From Triticum aestivum (lineage: Eukaryota; Streptophyta; Magnoliopsida; Poales; Poaceae): a stretch of DNA of 64,000 nucleotides. The notes beneath the pieces are model-generated. The model did not search any database. It was given only the letters and a program-made list of their open reading frames with translations, and had not been told where the DNA came from. The position numbers and the translations under genes are program-made. How positions within the stretch are numbered: position 1 is the first letter of the stretch; each line of letters begins with the position of its first letter. The DNA lies in assembly GCF_018294505.1 (NCBI RefSeq), contig NC_057813.1, forward strand, positions 313,734,900 to 313,798,899, read 5' to 3'. Below, in pieces: positions 34,656-45,983 of the stretch.

Positions 34656-35853
34656 GCAGTCCAACCTCCACTCCAGCCCCATTAAGGCAGCATTCGTGCC
34701 GCGCGTACACAATTACGCACTCAAAATACCATGGACATAGGCGGAGGTGCAATAGTGGCACAGTCAACAGTGCGGGTCAGCCGCAACACACTTTAATAAC
34801 CTCCTTTATCTTTCAGGAACCCGCTTTCAGGCAGCCTCTCCAGAAGAGCCGGATTATCGGACTTTCACAGGAGAGAAATCCAAGGAGGCAAAAGGCGTCG
34901 CGCACAAAGGGAATACCCAGGTGGAATATATTCATGATCGTTAATACCTGTTTTATATACCTGTATGCGGCCTGCCCTTGGATAGGACATGTAAAATAGT
35001 CCTATTTATCTCTACTTAATGCATTCATTGTAAACATACACTTAAACGTATTATACATCAATGGGAGATTATATACATCGTCAGCTTATTATTCCTATCT
35101 GCACATTTTTCTATAAATGTTTATTTACTATTGCATCCGTACAGTCTGGTACATTTAGTTTGCCAGGGGCTTCTTATGGCGCCCCGTAATATGGCAAGAC
35201 AAGTCCGAACACTTTCAACAGTGCGGCACCCCAAACTTATAGCACTATATGCATCAGCTCCGAATCATGTCTTGGGTCAATAGTTGGGTTAGCCCGGCTC
35301 CCTTGTTTTGGTACCTTACATTCTGTTATATCGGCTAAGGTAGCGCAGGGAGAACTACTGTGATTGTGTCCCGGTTCTTCCGGATGAGCACCTCAGTAGA
35401 GAAAGCCGAAAACTGACCGGCATGATGTGGCGAGAGCTGGTCGCTGTTCGAGAGGTCTTAAAATCCTTAACATTTTTTTCCGCTTTAGGCGAGGAATCGG
35501 CCTCGTCCGATTTAGGCATATATAGCGCCCCAATTCGGCCTTCCGAATTCTAGGGGCTTCGCTGAAATTTAAAATTGTAGACTTCTATGACTAAGTGAAA
35601 TTTATAAAGCCGCATAATCTGATTGCCTTGTTCGCTACGCCAGACACCTCCTTTAGGGACCAAATATTTGGATAAAGAGTGTCTGGGTTTTCCATGAACA
35701 CCTCAGTACTAGTTACGTGGGGGCAGAAGCCGACGACTGGCCTACTTTCGGAATTTTATAAACAGACGCACTGAAGGTAATATTTTAAATCAAAACAATG
35801 CTATATAGTGCAAGTAACTTCGTCTTTATATTACAAACATGACAGGAGTACAT
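34656..35853 (+). other. GYA non-coding stretch where pol is missing
   Basis: About 1.2 kb without RT, RNase H or integrase motifs. The first 260 bases still look like decayed coding sequence. From about 35000 it is AT-rich. Two degenerate copies of a segment around CACCTCAGTA (near 35389 and 35699), each followed by a GAAGCCGA-like stretch, suggest an old local duplication. Confidence 0.6.
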
Positions 35854-38800
35854 TTACTCAAAGATTGTGTCCTTCGTACATTTGCCGGCCACGAGGCCAG
35901 CGCCTTTCATCACGCCATCATAATATTTTTCTGGATACCGATGTGCCTTGCCCTCTGGCGGTCCATCCTTCACCAGCTTCTCCGCATCTAGCTTGCCCCA
36001 ATGCACCTTCGCACGAGCAAAGGCTCGGCGGGCACCCTCAATGCAAACGGACCGCTTGATCACTTCCAGCTGCGGACAGGCATTCACCATCCGCTTTATC
36101 AGCCCGGAGTAGCTGGCGGGCAAGGGCTCACCAGGCCACAGCCGGACTATGAAATCTTTCATAGCCACTTCAGCCGCCCTGTGTAGTTCAACCAACTGCT
36201 TCAGTTGGTCACTCAGTGGCACCGAGTGTTCGGCTCCAGCATACTGGGACCAGAACAACTTCTCCGTTGAGCTCCCCTCCTCGACGTGGTAGAACTCCGC
36301 AGCATCAGATACGCTGCATGGCAGATCTGCGAATGCCCCTGGAGAGCTCCGAATTCGGGTAAGTAAAAGAAATGCCTCCTCCACATGCTTTCTTTGCATA
36401 AAGAATGTCTTACCCGCTGCTATCTTCTTGGCCGCCTGGATCTCCTGCTGGGCCTTTGCGGCTTCGGCCTTGGCGTCTTTCATGCTCACAAGGGCCTTCG
36501 CAAGCTCAAACTCCTTTGTCTTGTAGTCACACTCCAAGGACACAAACTTCTTGCCGAGCTACTGGAGCTCTTGCTGTACCTCGCCCACCCTAGCATTCTG
36601 CTTTTCGCGCTCAATACGCTCCATGGCTGCCTTCTCTTCGGCCTCGGACAGCGCCTTCTTCAGGGATGCCACTTCGGTCGTGGCCCCTATTACCAAATCA
36701 TGACACTTTCTTAGGGTCACCAATTTTTTCTATCCTTTATGATATGTGAATGGGGTATTACTCACCTTTGTTTTCTTCGAGCTACCTCTTCGTGAGGCCG
36801 AGCTCCCCCTGGGCCTGCTCCAAGTCCCGCTTGAGTCCGGAGACTTCCACTGTGTGGGCAGCAACGGCAACCAGCACCGCCTGTTTATTCACATGAACAC
36901 CTTCTGTTAAAACTCCTGCGGATTATAATTGACCTATCGTTCCGAACACCAAACAGAGTATCAGGGGCTACTACCTATCGGGTGATAACTTCACACACTT
37001 TTTACTTGCCTCAAAGCCTGTTACAAGGCTGGTGCAGGCTTCGGTTAGTCCGCTCTTGGCGGACAGAACCTTCTGAATCACCACACTCATAAGAGTGCGG
37101 TGCTCTTCGTCCATGGAAGCGCCGCGAAGCACTTCCAGCAGACTATCCGACGCCTCTGGCGTAGCGGAAGTCATCGCCAGGGATGGCTCGCCCTCCTTAG
37201 CGAGGGGCTGCCTGCCTAAATCCGGAGCCTTTGGAGGCTCCGGTATAGTGTCTGGCTGGGAGTCTGACTTGCTGCGGCTTCCGTCGGCACGGTCTGCGGG
37301 GATCTTGCGCCCCGTGAGATCGGTGTCTGGGGTTTCGCCTTGAGGCGCCTCCGGAAATGCCTCCCCTGGCTCAGGGAGCCTTTGGGACAACACCTCTGTG
37401 TCGTCCGCAGGCCAAGTGGAAGTGGTCGTTGGGAGCGAATTCATCGCCGAATCGCTCAAAGACCCATCCGAAGAAGATACCTCAGGATGGGCCCTGGCCG
37501 AACTGCATATGTGTGTTCGGCGTTATAACAGACTATAAAGCAAAGTCGCACTAAAATACAACGGAAGTACAGATACTTACGATCTTACTGGGGGCTTCCC
37601 CCTGGGCAGCCACTCCTTGCTATAGGCGGCCGTGGTGGAGTAATCCGGAAGGGACGCCTTTCCCTTCTTGGGCGTCTTAGCCTCCCCGTCCGGGGCGGCC
37701 TTCCTTTTCTTCTCCTCCCAGTGCGGGGAGGTGGCATTTCTTCGTGATCATCTCCGCCTCCGTGGGAAGAATCTGCCTCGTCGTCCCCGGACGACGAGCC
37801 TATGACGGCCTTGCGCCGGGGACCCTTCCTGGTCCCCTGGGCCACCCTCTTAGACCCTCCGGCCTCCCTGGATGGGGCGGCCCTCTCTTTCTCCTTCTCC
37901 TCCTCCCCTTCATGGGAGGAATGTGCCTCGTCGTCTTCGAACGAGGTGTCCAGTATAGCCTTGCGCCGGAGACCCTTCCTGGTCCCCGGGGCCTTCTTCT
38001 CGGCCTTCTTTTCTGGCGCCTTGTATGGCGCCGGGACTAGCATCTCCGTCAGGAGAGAGGTCGCCGGACCTTCTGGCAACGGAGCCGGACAGTCGATCCG
38101 CTTCGCCATCTCCACGTACTCCTGATTAAGTACACACAATAACTTAGCATCTTCCCATGAGTATGCTGGGAAAGCTACCCCTGGTGATGGTTAGAAAACC
38201 CACCGGACGGGGGGACTGCTTGGTGTGGAGTCCCCGGTCCTCGGACGTGGGAGGAGGTGTTTCGGTACCCTTAAACAGCACCTTCCATGCATCCTTAAGT
38301 GTCATGCCGTAGAGCTCTCGGAGTGTCCAGTGTTCGGCCGGGATGAACTCCCACAGATTAAAAGCCCGTCTTTGGCACGGAAGAATTTGGTGGACGAGCA
38401 TGACTTGGACTACGTTGACAAGCTTGATGTTCTTGTTAATCATATTTTTGATATAGTTTTGAAGTCCGGTCAGCTCCGCAGGCTCGCCCCAGGCCAGACC
38501 CTTCTTCTCCCAGGAGGTGAGCTGCATGGGAATTCCGGATCAGAATCCGGGGGCCGCCGCCCAGTTGGCGCCGCGCGGCTCAGTGATGTAGAACCACCCC
38601 GATTGCCACCCTTTCACGGTCTCCGCGAAGGAGCCGTCAAGCTAGGTGATGTTAGGCATCTTGCCCACCATGGCGCCTCCGCACTCCACTTGCTGGCCCC
38701 TCATGATATTCGGCTTCACGCAGAAGGTTCGTAGCCACAAGCCGAAGTGAGGCTTGATGCGGAGGAAGGCCTCGCACACAACGATAAACACCGAGATGTT

Positions 38801-39035
38801 GAGGACGAAATTTGGGGCTAGATCATGGAAATCTAGCCCGTAGTGGAAATCCCAGTCCATGGATGAAGTGGGCAAGAAACACGAGCCTCTCGTGGGGCTC
38901 TGGAGTTGGAATGATCTGCCCTGCATCCGGTAGCCGGTGCGCGATGTTTGTGACCAAGTATCCAGCCGCCCGAAGCTTCGCAATATGCTCCTCCTTCACA
39001 GTGGCGGCCACCCACTTGCCTCCTTCTTCGGACAT
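35854..39035 (-). pseudogene. GYA antisense gene (Transposase_28-type, 'putative gypsy type transposon' domain), multi-exon
   Basis: Lies between the internal coding part and the 3' LTR, opposite to gag-pol. It starts near 39035 (MSEEGGKWVAATVKEEHI). The N-terminal domain is readable with one frame change near 38840 and stops near 38640 and 38540 (ERLVFLAHFIHGLGFPL, VCEAFLRIKPHFGLWLRTF, NLWEFIPAEHWTLRELYG). Then come basic/acidic exons (38139-37585, 37459-36971) separated by intron-like gaps. The last part, 36543-35854, has a coiled coil (ALVSMKDAKAEAAKAQQEIQ) and a domain with LWPGEPLPASYSGLIKRM. It is homologous end to end to the GYD gene at 45111-49077. Antisense extra ORFs are known in Tat-lineage Gypsy elements; their function is not known to me. 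Confidence 0.8.
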
Positions 39036-39143
39036 GTTTGGTTGTGCGGAGAAGGCATGGACTTGGGCGCTGGAGCTCGAGGAAGCAAGAATGGATTAGC
39101 AAAAGAGGAAGAAGGCATGGGTAAAAATGGGGAGCCCTTATCC

Positions 39144-39151
39144 CTTTATAG
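39144..39151 (-). promoter_or_regulatory. TATA box of GYA antisense gene
   Basis: Minus strand TCTATAAAGGGA, about 110 bases upstream of the start at 39035. The GYD gene has a TATA box at a similar distance. Confidence 0.55.
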
Positions 39152-39588
39152 AGGCGATGAAAGCGATGCGCCTCCCCACTTGCCCGTTGAGGGCCACTTA
39201 TTTCCCAAGCGCCACGATAGCTGGCGCGGTTGGGTTACCCATACCCGTATTGATGGGAATCCCATGATAAGGGGACATGATCTCTGCTTTGACAAGACGT
39301 GCCGAGGAAACCGCCTCCGCAATGTGCGCTCTGGCTGGTTGTGGGAAAACGGTTCGAATAAGAAACCGACCGTGGTGTCATGTCACACCATACAAAAGTT
39401 GTCAGCAAATTACATTTGTGAAACATTATTTTCTCTACGGTGGTATGCGAAGATCATCTTGCAGATCCGGACACGATTCAAGTGTTCGATAATTACTTTG
39501 GAGTATTCGGAGATGGAACCCGCCTTGCAATGCCAAAGACAATCTGCGCGCCGGACTCATCGTCATTGAAGCCTGGTTCATGGGCTAC

Positions 39589-40068
39589 TGAGGGAGTCTT
39601 GGATTAGCGGGTATCCGGACAGCCGGTCTATATACTTTGGCCAGACTGTTGGACTATGAAGATACAAGACTCAAGACTTCGTCCCGTGTCCGGATGGGAC
39701 TCTTCTTTGCGTGAAAGACAAGCTTGGCGATTCGGATATTATATTTCCTTCCTTGTAACCGACTCCATGTAAACCCTAGCCCTCTCCGGTGTCTATATAA
39801 ACCGGAGAGTTTAGTCCGTATGAGGACGATCACAACATTCATAATCATCATAGGCTAGCTTCTAGGGTTTAGCCTCTACAGTCTCGTGGTAGATCAACTC
39901 TTGTAACACTCATATCATCAATATCAATCAAGCAGGAAGTAGGGTTTTACCTCCATCGAGAGGACCCGAACCTGGGTAAACATTGTGTCCCTTACCTCCT
40001 GTTACCATTAGCCTTAGACGCACAGATCGGGACCCCCTACCCGAGATCCGCCGGTTTTGACCCCGACA
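39589..40068 (+). repeat. GYA 3' LTR
   Basis: 480 bp, TGAGGGAGTC to CCGACA, the same length as the 5' LTR. The TATA hairpin is intact (39782-39809). It is followed by ACGGT and then by COP1 gag. Confidence 0.93.
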
Positions 40069-40073
40069 ACGGT

Positions 40074-41330
40074 CGCTTGGGAAAGTCTTCAAGAAATGAT
40101 GATTCCTTATCTCGTGACTACAAAAAGAGAACTTGCCACAAATGCAAGAAACCTGGTAACTACATGTCTGATTGTCCTCTGTGGTAAAAGGAATCAAAGA
40201 AGAAGAAGCACAAAGATGATGATTTTTATGACTCAAAGAAGAAGAAGAAATCTTCAAAGTCTTCATCATCAAAATCTTTAAAGTCTTCATTTCACAAGAA
40301 GAGCAGTTCCAAGAAAGCCCGGACATTCATTGCCAAGGAAATGGACTCTGAAGCTGAATCTGAGGACAATGTGGAGGAGGAGGAATCTGAGGAATCATAC
40401 TATGGTGTGGCCAGCTTAGCCCTCGCTACGGCTTACGTCAGCAAGTCCATCTTCAACACTGAAGGAAATTACCTCCCCAAATCTACTGACAAAAGCTTCG
40501 ATGACTATGCTCCCACCTACTGCTTCATGGCAAAAGGTGCCAAGGTACTCAAACATTCCCCCTCTGACTCTAGTGAGGATGAATCTGATGACAATCTCAA
40601 GCCTAGCTATTCCAAACTTGCTAAAATTGCTGTTAAACAACAGAAGTCTTTAGAAAAGATTCAAAATCAACTAGACAGAAGCGATAGCCTGTTGGGTGAG
40701 GAATTGAATCGAACCAAGACTCCGACAGATAATCGTCAGAGACTTCAAACTAGGTTTGACAACCTTCAAAATCATCATAACACTCTCTTAACTGATCATG
40801 ACAAGCTTTCTTATGAATTTCTTCAGAGAAAGCAAGATCTTGAGAAGTTAAAAGTGAGTTATGAGTATCAATGACAATAATGCAGGGCTGAAGGAATTGT
40901 ATGTGACAGGCATTTACAAAAGCCCCAAAGGGCATCAGACTCTATGTGATGTGCTCAAAAAGCAGATCTTGAACAGGAACCCTAGGAAATAGGGTATTGC
41001 CTTTGAGAGGAAACTCAATGCTGATGGGACCTATTGGAAACCTGAGCAGTATCCCAAACCCCATGGGTTGCTGCGAAAGGACCTCCTGTAGATCCATGCA
41101 CTTTGTCTGGCTTTACCTGTGATTCTTCATATTCCTCTGATGAGTCATTTGACTCCAATTATAAACTGTTTAAGTATCAGAATGGTGAAGTATTTGCTCG
41201 ATATGTTGGAACTAACTGCAGGAACGGTCCCTCTATGAAGAAAATCGGGGTTCCTAAAAGACGCCTTGAAAATATTCAGGTGAATGTCATCATGACACCA
41301 CCCATGAAGAATAGAATTTCTTTCGTCAAG
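40074..41330 (+). pseudogene. COP1 gag, C-terminal part with zinc knuckle
   Basis: Resumes gag cut at 20915. It shows a CX2CX4HX4C zinc knuckle (CHKCKKPGNYMSDC, near 40135), then a Lys/Ser-rich tract. A 177-codon open stretch at 40341-40874 has an acidic start and a coiled-coil region (NRQRLQTRFDNLQNHHNTLL). After 40874 the sequence is broken by several stops, but YVGTNCRNGPSMKKI-type text near 41190-41330, seen between gag and protease in Maximus-like elements, is readable. The right end is cut by element U. Confidence 0.85.
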
Positions 41331-41334
41331 GGTA

Positions 41335-41897
41335 ACTGACACGTGGCATCCACCGTAACGGGTCGCCGTTAAGCTATTGGGTTCCGCTTTGGATCTGATA
41401 ACCCGTTAACAGCCCGGACCATTGGGGATTTTCCACGTGTAAAATTCTCAATGCTCAGAGGAACCACATGTCGGCTCACCATTGGGATAGATGTCATCCA
41501 CTCATTGGACCGAAGGCACCTATGATACATCGACACATGGCATGGCCCAACAGAGGCCCATTCTGGTGAAAAGGCCAGCCCGTTTGACTTGGTTAAAAGG
41601 TAGCAAGCCAGCCCACGGAAAGCTTGTTAACGGCATGTTCGCATATAGCCCATTTACAGCTCACAAAGTCACGGCCCGTTACGGCCTATCCGAATTAGGC
41701 CCAGTAGCGTCATCTGGGCCAACCAATATGATTCCCGCCCGTTGTAACTTCCGGCCCATGTATGTCCCATGACGTCTTTCGACCCATATGAGGCCCTTTG
41801 TAACTCTTGGCCTATTAACGTCCTGTGGTGAAACTGGCCCATAATGAACAGTGTATCGCTTTATACCCATTAACGGACCATAATCCCATTGGGCCAT
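41335..41897. mobile_element. U: unclassified element fragment with GGCCCGTTAACGG-like repeats
   Basis: About 560 bases between COP1 gag and the GYB LTR. No coding region. The left boundary is uncertain (41310-41345). It is rich in degenerate copies of CCCGTTAACGGCC and related words (near 41370, 41402, 41630, 41673, 41867). Subterminal repeats of this sort are common in DNA transposons (Mutator, CACTA). The other end is outside the window, so terminal inverted repeats and the target duplication cannot be tested. Confidence 0.45.
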
Positions 41898-42370
41898 TGA
41901 GGGAGTCCTAGATTAGGGGGTATCCAGACAGCCGGACTATATACTTTGGCCAGACTATTGGTCCGTGAAGATACAAGACTCAATACTTCGACCCGTGTCT
42001 GGATGGGACTCTACTTTGCGTGGAAGACAAGCTTGGCTATCCGGATGTTAGATCTCCTTCTTTGTAACCGACTCTATGTAACCCTAGGCTCCTCTGGTGT
42101 CTATATAAACTGGAGGGTTTAGTCCGTAGGACAGGAACAATCATAATCATCATAGGCTAGCTTCTAGGGTATAGCCTCTACGATCTCGTGGTAGATCTAC
42201 TCTTGTAATACTCATATCATCAAGATCAATCAAGCAGGAAGTAGGGTATTACCGCCATCGAGAGGGCCCAAACCTAGGTAAAACACGTGTCCCTTGCTTC
42301 TTGCTGCCATTAGCCTTAGACGCACAGTTTGGGACCCCCTACCCGAGATCCGCCGGTTCTGACACCAACA
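41898..42370 (+). repeat. GYB 5' LTR
   Basis: 473 bp, TGAGGGAGTCC to CCAACA, aligned to the GYA LTRs but clearly more diverged. The TATA hairpin near 42090-42117 has imperfect arms. Confidence 0.9.
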
Positions 42371-42417
42371 TTGGTGCTTTCATTAAGAGTTCCTCTGTGT
42401 TGTCGCTACAAGGCTCG

Positions 42418-43145
42418 ATGGCTCCTTCAATCATCAACAACAACGCGGTCCAGGGTGAGACTTTTCTCCCTGGACAGATCTTCGTGTTCGGCGGCTTCGC
42501 ACTGCGGGCCAATTCACTTGGCCATCTGGAGCAGATCGACAGCTACGCCCCTCGCTATTAGGTCAGGTTCGGAAACTTGAACTACACGGCCAATATCCGC
42601 GGAGATTTGATCTTCGACGGATTTGGGCCTACGCCAGGAGCGCCGAACAGTCACGATGAGCATGGCTTTGACCTGCCGTCAGAAAATACTCGGGATATCG
42701 CACCTGCAAGAGCCCAGGACCTAAATCCGGGGCAGATCCCGTCGTCTGAGGACGGGTGGATGGACCCCACCCTGGAAGCCGCATACTCATCGGCGGTAGA
42801 GCCGAACATGGACTCCACCCCCAAGGAAGTCTATGTCACTGGACCCCCGGACTTGTGTCCGGCTGTAGGTTCCAGACCGCGTGCCCCCGAGCCCGCAGAA
42901 TCTGGTTGGCTTCTGGTAATGGAGTTCACCGCTGCAGATATCTTCCAGCACTCACCCTTCGGCAACATGTTGAATTCATTAAAGTCTCTCTCTCTTTGTC
43001 AGGAGACTCTTGGCCGAACTATGTCTGGCTCGAGTGGGAAGCAGGCGACGAGGAAATTCGTTGCCCACCCACCACCCATTTCATTGCCACTATCGATGAT
43101 TTGACCGGCGTGCTTGAATTCGACTCTGAAGACATCGACGGCGTG
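42418..43145 (+). pseudogene. GYB gag, N-terminal fragment
   Basis: Matches the GYA gag N-terminus (MAPSIINNNAVQGETFLPGQ, EFTAADIFQHSPFG). A TAG lies at about 42560 and a frame change near 42995. It stops at the GYC insertion in the acidic segment equivalent to GYA 22160. Confidence 0.85.
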
Positions 43146-43483
43146 TGTTGAGGATATAACTACTAAGTATAAACCGCCCAGGAGGGGCCGGTTCATGCTC
43201 AATTGTATTGAAGCCCATGAAGACAAAGATGGCGCTTGACTAATGAAGCTTAGAGGCCCAGAGCCCAAAGGCGGATTAGGGCCCATAGTTGTAAACCGCC
43301 ATAGTTGTATAAACTTGTATTGTAAGTCAGGAAAGGGGGGAGACCGAGCCAGACAGTTGTATGAGCCGGCCTCGGGACTCCGTAAACCGGCCGGGCGTCA
43401 ACCTTTGTATATAAAGGGACGACCCGGCGGCGGTTCAGGAACAGGAAACAACAACTCGAGACTCAGGCAAAGCGTATTCGCTC
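43146..43483 (+). repeat. GYC 5' LTR, first part
   Basis: 338 bp up to the GYD insertion, of which the last 5 (CGCTC) are the GYD target site. TATA box near 43408-43415 within nested inverted repeats (43391-43427). The LTR continues at 55737. Confidence 0.85.
43391..43427 (+). promoter_or_regulatory. GYC LTR TATA box inside nested inverted repeats
   Basis: Inner arms CCTTT (43402-43406) and AAAGG (43413-43417) enclose GTATAT. Outer arms CCGGGCGTC (43391-43399) and GACGACCCGG (43418-43427) pair with one bulged A. Confidence 0.6.
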
Positions 43484-44506
43484 TGTCATGGTGGGCGCAC
43501 GACAGATGCAAAGGGATGGCTAAAGAGAGGAGGAGGCTTGAGGGCGCTGGTGGGCTCCAGAGGCGAGTTGGCATGCGCGGGCACGGGACGCCGGACATAC
43601 CCAGGTTCAGGGCTCTCCGGAGAGATAACACCCCTAGTCCTGCCGAGTTTGGTTGGATGATTGATAGTACAATGTTGCTCCTGGAGCTGTGTGGAGGAGG
43701 AAGGAAGCTGGCCAAGGCTTGGGCTGCTCCTTCTCCCTGTTACTGCTGTTGGGTGGCTAGTCCTATGCTTACTCGTGCTTCTGTTTCTACCTTTTTGTCT
43801 CTGTGTGTCGTGCCCCTATGGGCGTGGGTTCCTGGGGGTTTTATAGATCAACCCACCCAGGGTTACAATGGTAATATGCTGAGTCGGTGGGTCCGTATTG
43901 TCGGTTTCCGGGACACCGAGCTGGGTCCCGCTTGTGGGCTTGTGGTTCGTCGGGTTCCCCTAGGCGCGGGCCCCGCGTTCCTAGGGGACTATATTCCGTC
44001 TTGTCGATCGTCAGGGCGTGGCTGAGTCGAGTCGTGTACAGTGCTCTCCGTCAGGCCGCCGCTTGCTGTCATCAGCGGTGAGGGCGGGAGCACTGTTGCC
44101 ACACCAGCCTTGGTCAACGGGTAGGTGAGGGGCACTGTTGCCACGCTCCGGCTGACCATAGGCATGGGTGGAAACACTGTTGTCTTGGTCATCGGTAGTT
44201 CAGGTCTCGTCTCATCGTACGGCCTAGATGGGACGGGGAGCCGACCCATGGCTGGGTTGCCGTGGACGCCACGGGTGGGGTTGGCTTGCTGTGGAAGCCT
44301 TGGTTGCACCGGGTCGAGTTGTCTTGCGCCAGTTACTGTGGCCGGGTTGACATACCTTGCCATGTCGGGGAGTTTGGCCGAGTCGCGGGCCCTGCCGGGT
44401 CGAGCGACCCGGCCAGGCGCGTGCCGGCTTGCGGGGCGATGTGGGCCCCGCTGTTTTTGAAAAGGATCCGGGTTCCGTTGCCTGCCCGGGGTTCATCCCC
44501 CCGACA
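43484..44506 (-). repeat. GYD 3' LTR (left copy)
   Basis: On the minus strand it starts TGTCGGGGGGATGAACCCC and ends in CA. A TATA box (minus strand CTATAAAA, 43838-43846) lies between arms CCTGGGGGTT (43831-43840) and AACCCACCCAGG (43850-43861). Confidence 0.92.
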
Positions 44507-45110
44507 GTAATCCCCGAAGCTGTGAAGGTCCGTCGTCTTCTGATGAGTGGGCCTTCGCAGTTTCCCCCTTGAGCAAGGCGGATTCTGCGAGCGTCGGGTC
44601 CGACAACAGCCATTGTGTGCCGGTTTTCTCGGAAATCGGATCGCGACATCCCGGCCGTGGCGAGAACGGAGGAGTCTGTCGAATCTTGAGGTGATCCCTT
44701 GGGCTTCGCGCAGGTGCCACGTGGCGCCCGGAAGTCGGAGGGGCCTGGCAGGCCACGCGCGTGACGGGACCGGGCGACGGGCCGGGGACCGCCACCGCGC
44801 GCCCTTGGGCCACGCGCGCGGATTTATTGTGGCGTCTGGGGCCCGTTGCAATTCCTTGAGCAGTTAGTGCGCGCGTACGTGCACACTTATTGCAGGGTAG
44901 TGGAACGGGTGCGTGCAGACGATCCCACTTCCCCACGTTTGAACCGGGGCTTATAAATTGAGGGGGGCAAGCGGGCGGCGGACACCATTCTCGCTCACGC
45001 CCTCCTGTCCTCCGTCTCGTGCTCTGCTCTTTGCCACCGACGCACAGCTGCATCCGCAGACCTGAGCAGAGCTTCCTCCATCGCTTGTATTCTTCTTCCT
45101 ACTTTTATCC
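44507..45110 (+). promoter_or_regulatory. GYD region between LTR and antisense gene: promoter and 5' UTR
   Basis: About 600 GC-rich bases with no gene. TTATAAAT at 44951-44958 is a good TATA box for the + strand gene that starts at 45111. The sequence from about 44985 (CACCATTCTCGCTCACGCCC) looks like a start site and leader. The LTR-proximal end on the minus strand would hold the GYD PPT (TTCGGGGATTAC before the LTR). Confidence 0.6.
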
Positions 45111-45983
45111 ATGGCGCTGTCGTCAGGCTCCTGGATGGGCTCCAACGTCACCACCGAGGACATCACGCGGCTTCGAGCTTCGCGGCGCTTGTCGTGGGAG
45201 ACGGACGTTGGCGTCCTCCTGCCGTGCGGCGAGCAAAGGCCCCGGCACGAGGGGCAGGAGCGCGTCGTCTTCCTTACTCATTTTGAGCGCGGGTTCGGGC
45301 TGCCGGTGAGCACCTTCTCCTGCGCCTTCTTGGAGTTCTTCGGGCTTCAACCACACCATCTTGGCGCTGGTGCCATCGTTCAGCTCTCTGGCTTCGTGAC
45401 CCTGTGTGAGGGGTACCTGGGGGTCGAGCCGACGATCGACCTCTGGGCGCGCTTCTTCTCCTTGAAGCAACAGGGCCCGTCGGCTGGGGAGTTCGGCGAC
45501 TGCGGCACCGCCATCATCTCCAAGCGATCGGGGGCAGATTTCCCCAAGATCCCGCTCGAGGATTCTGCCAAGAAGTGGCAAAATTCTTTCTTCTACGTCC
45601 GCAACCATGGAGCGGACCATATCAACCTTCGGCCCTTCGTCATCGCGCCGCCGCGGGCGACGACGAACTGGGGCTACTCGCTCCGGCGCCCGTCGCAGGA
45701 GATCATCAACCTCTGCAAGCGGGTGACGGTGATGAGGACGCAGGAGGGGCTCATCGGCACGGACCTCCTCGCCGCGTTCATCACCCGCCGGGTCCTTCCG
45801 CTTCAGAGGCGCACCTGCCTCATCGGCGAGATGATGGGCCTGCAGGACCCCAATCTGATGGGGTCGACACGGCTGTCTGTGGAGCAGGTCGCGCACAGCG
45901 TCAACGACATCTCCAAGGCCAACCTTGGAGAGGATTGGCGATTCGGCAAGGCTCTGTATAGCCAGCCGAACCGGGCGCCGCAG
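45111..45983 (+). CDS. GYD antisense gene exon 1: conserved N-terminal domain, intact
   Basis: 291 codons with no stop, in contrast to the decayed gag-pol of the same element. Key matches to the GYA copy are ERVVFLTHFERGFGLP and FVTLCEGYLGVEPTIDLWAR. A KWQNSFFYV motif follows, aligned with GWQSGWFYI in GYA. It ends at a strong donor (CAG/GTGAGT) at 45983/45984. This is the family annotated as 'putative gypsy type transposon' in plant proteins; the assignment is by motif recall. Confidence 0.78.

Larger units (their letters stand above)
20916..40068 (+). mobile_element. GYA: non-autonomous Gypsy element (Fatima-like) in COP1 gag
   Basis: 19,153 bp including the nested SIR2; its own length is about 9.2 kb. 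Both LTRs are 480 bp. Target duplication GCGGT (20911-20915) against ACGGT (40069-40073), one G-to-A change. Contents in order: 5' LTR, PBS, gag, protease, a non-coding stretch, an antisense multi-exon gene, 3' LTR. I see no RT, RNase H or integrase. I count about 23 differences between the LTRs, roughly 95% identity, so it is older than SIR2 inside it. The family name is from memory. Confidence 0.9.
41898..43145 (+). mobile_element. GYB: 5' part of a second GYA-family Gypsy element
   Basis: Same family as GYA: LTR at 41898-42370, PBS and the start of gag. It is cut at 43145 by GYC; its remainder lies right of the window. It is an insertion independent of GYA because its flank is element U, not COP1 gag. 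Confidence 0.85.

Noticed and set aside
34392..34685. Several small + strand frames after the GYA protease
   Set aside because: Only one of the overlapping frames carries protease-end motifs; the others are shadows with no recognisable sequence.
35854..39035. Host gene on the minus strand
   Set aside because: It lies wholly inside GYA between its own LTRs and has a homologue inside GYD, so it is element-borne.
43243..44025. 260-codon + strand frame
   Set aside because: It crosses from the GYC LTR into the GYD LTR, so it is an artefact of two joined elements.
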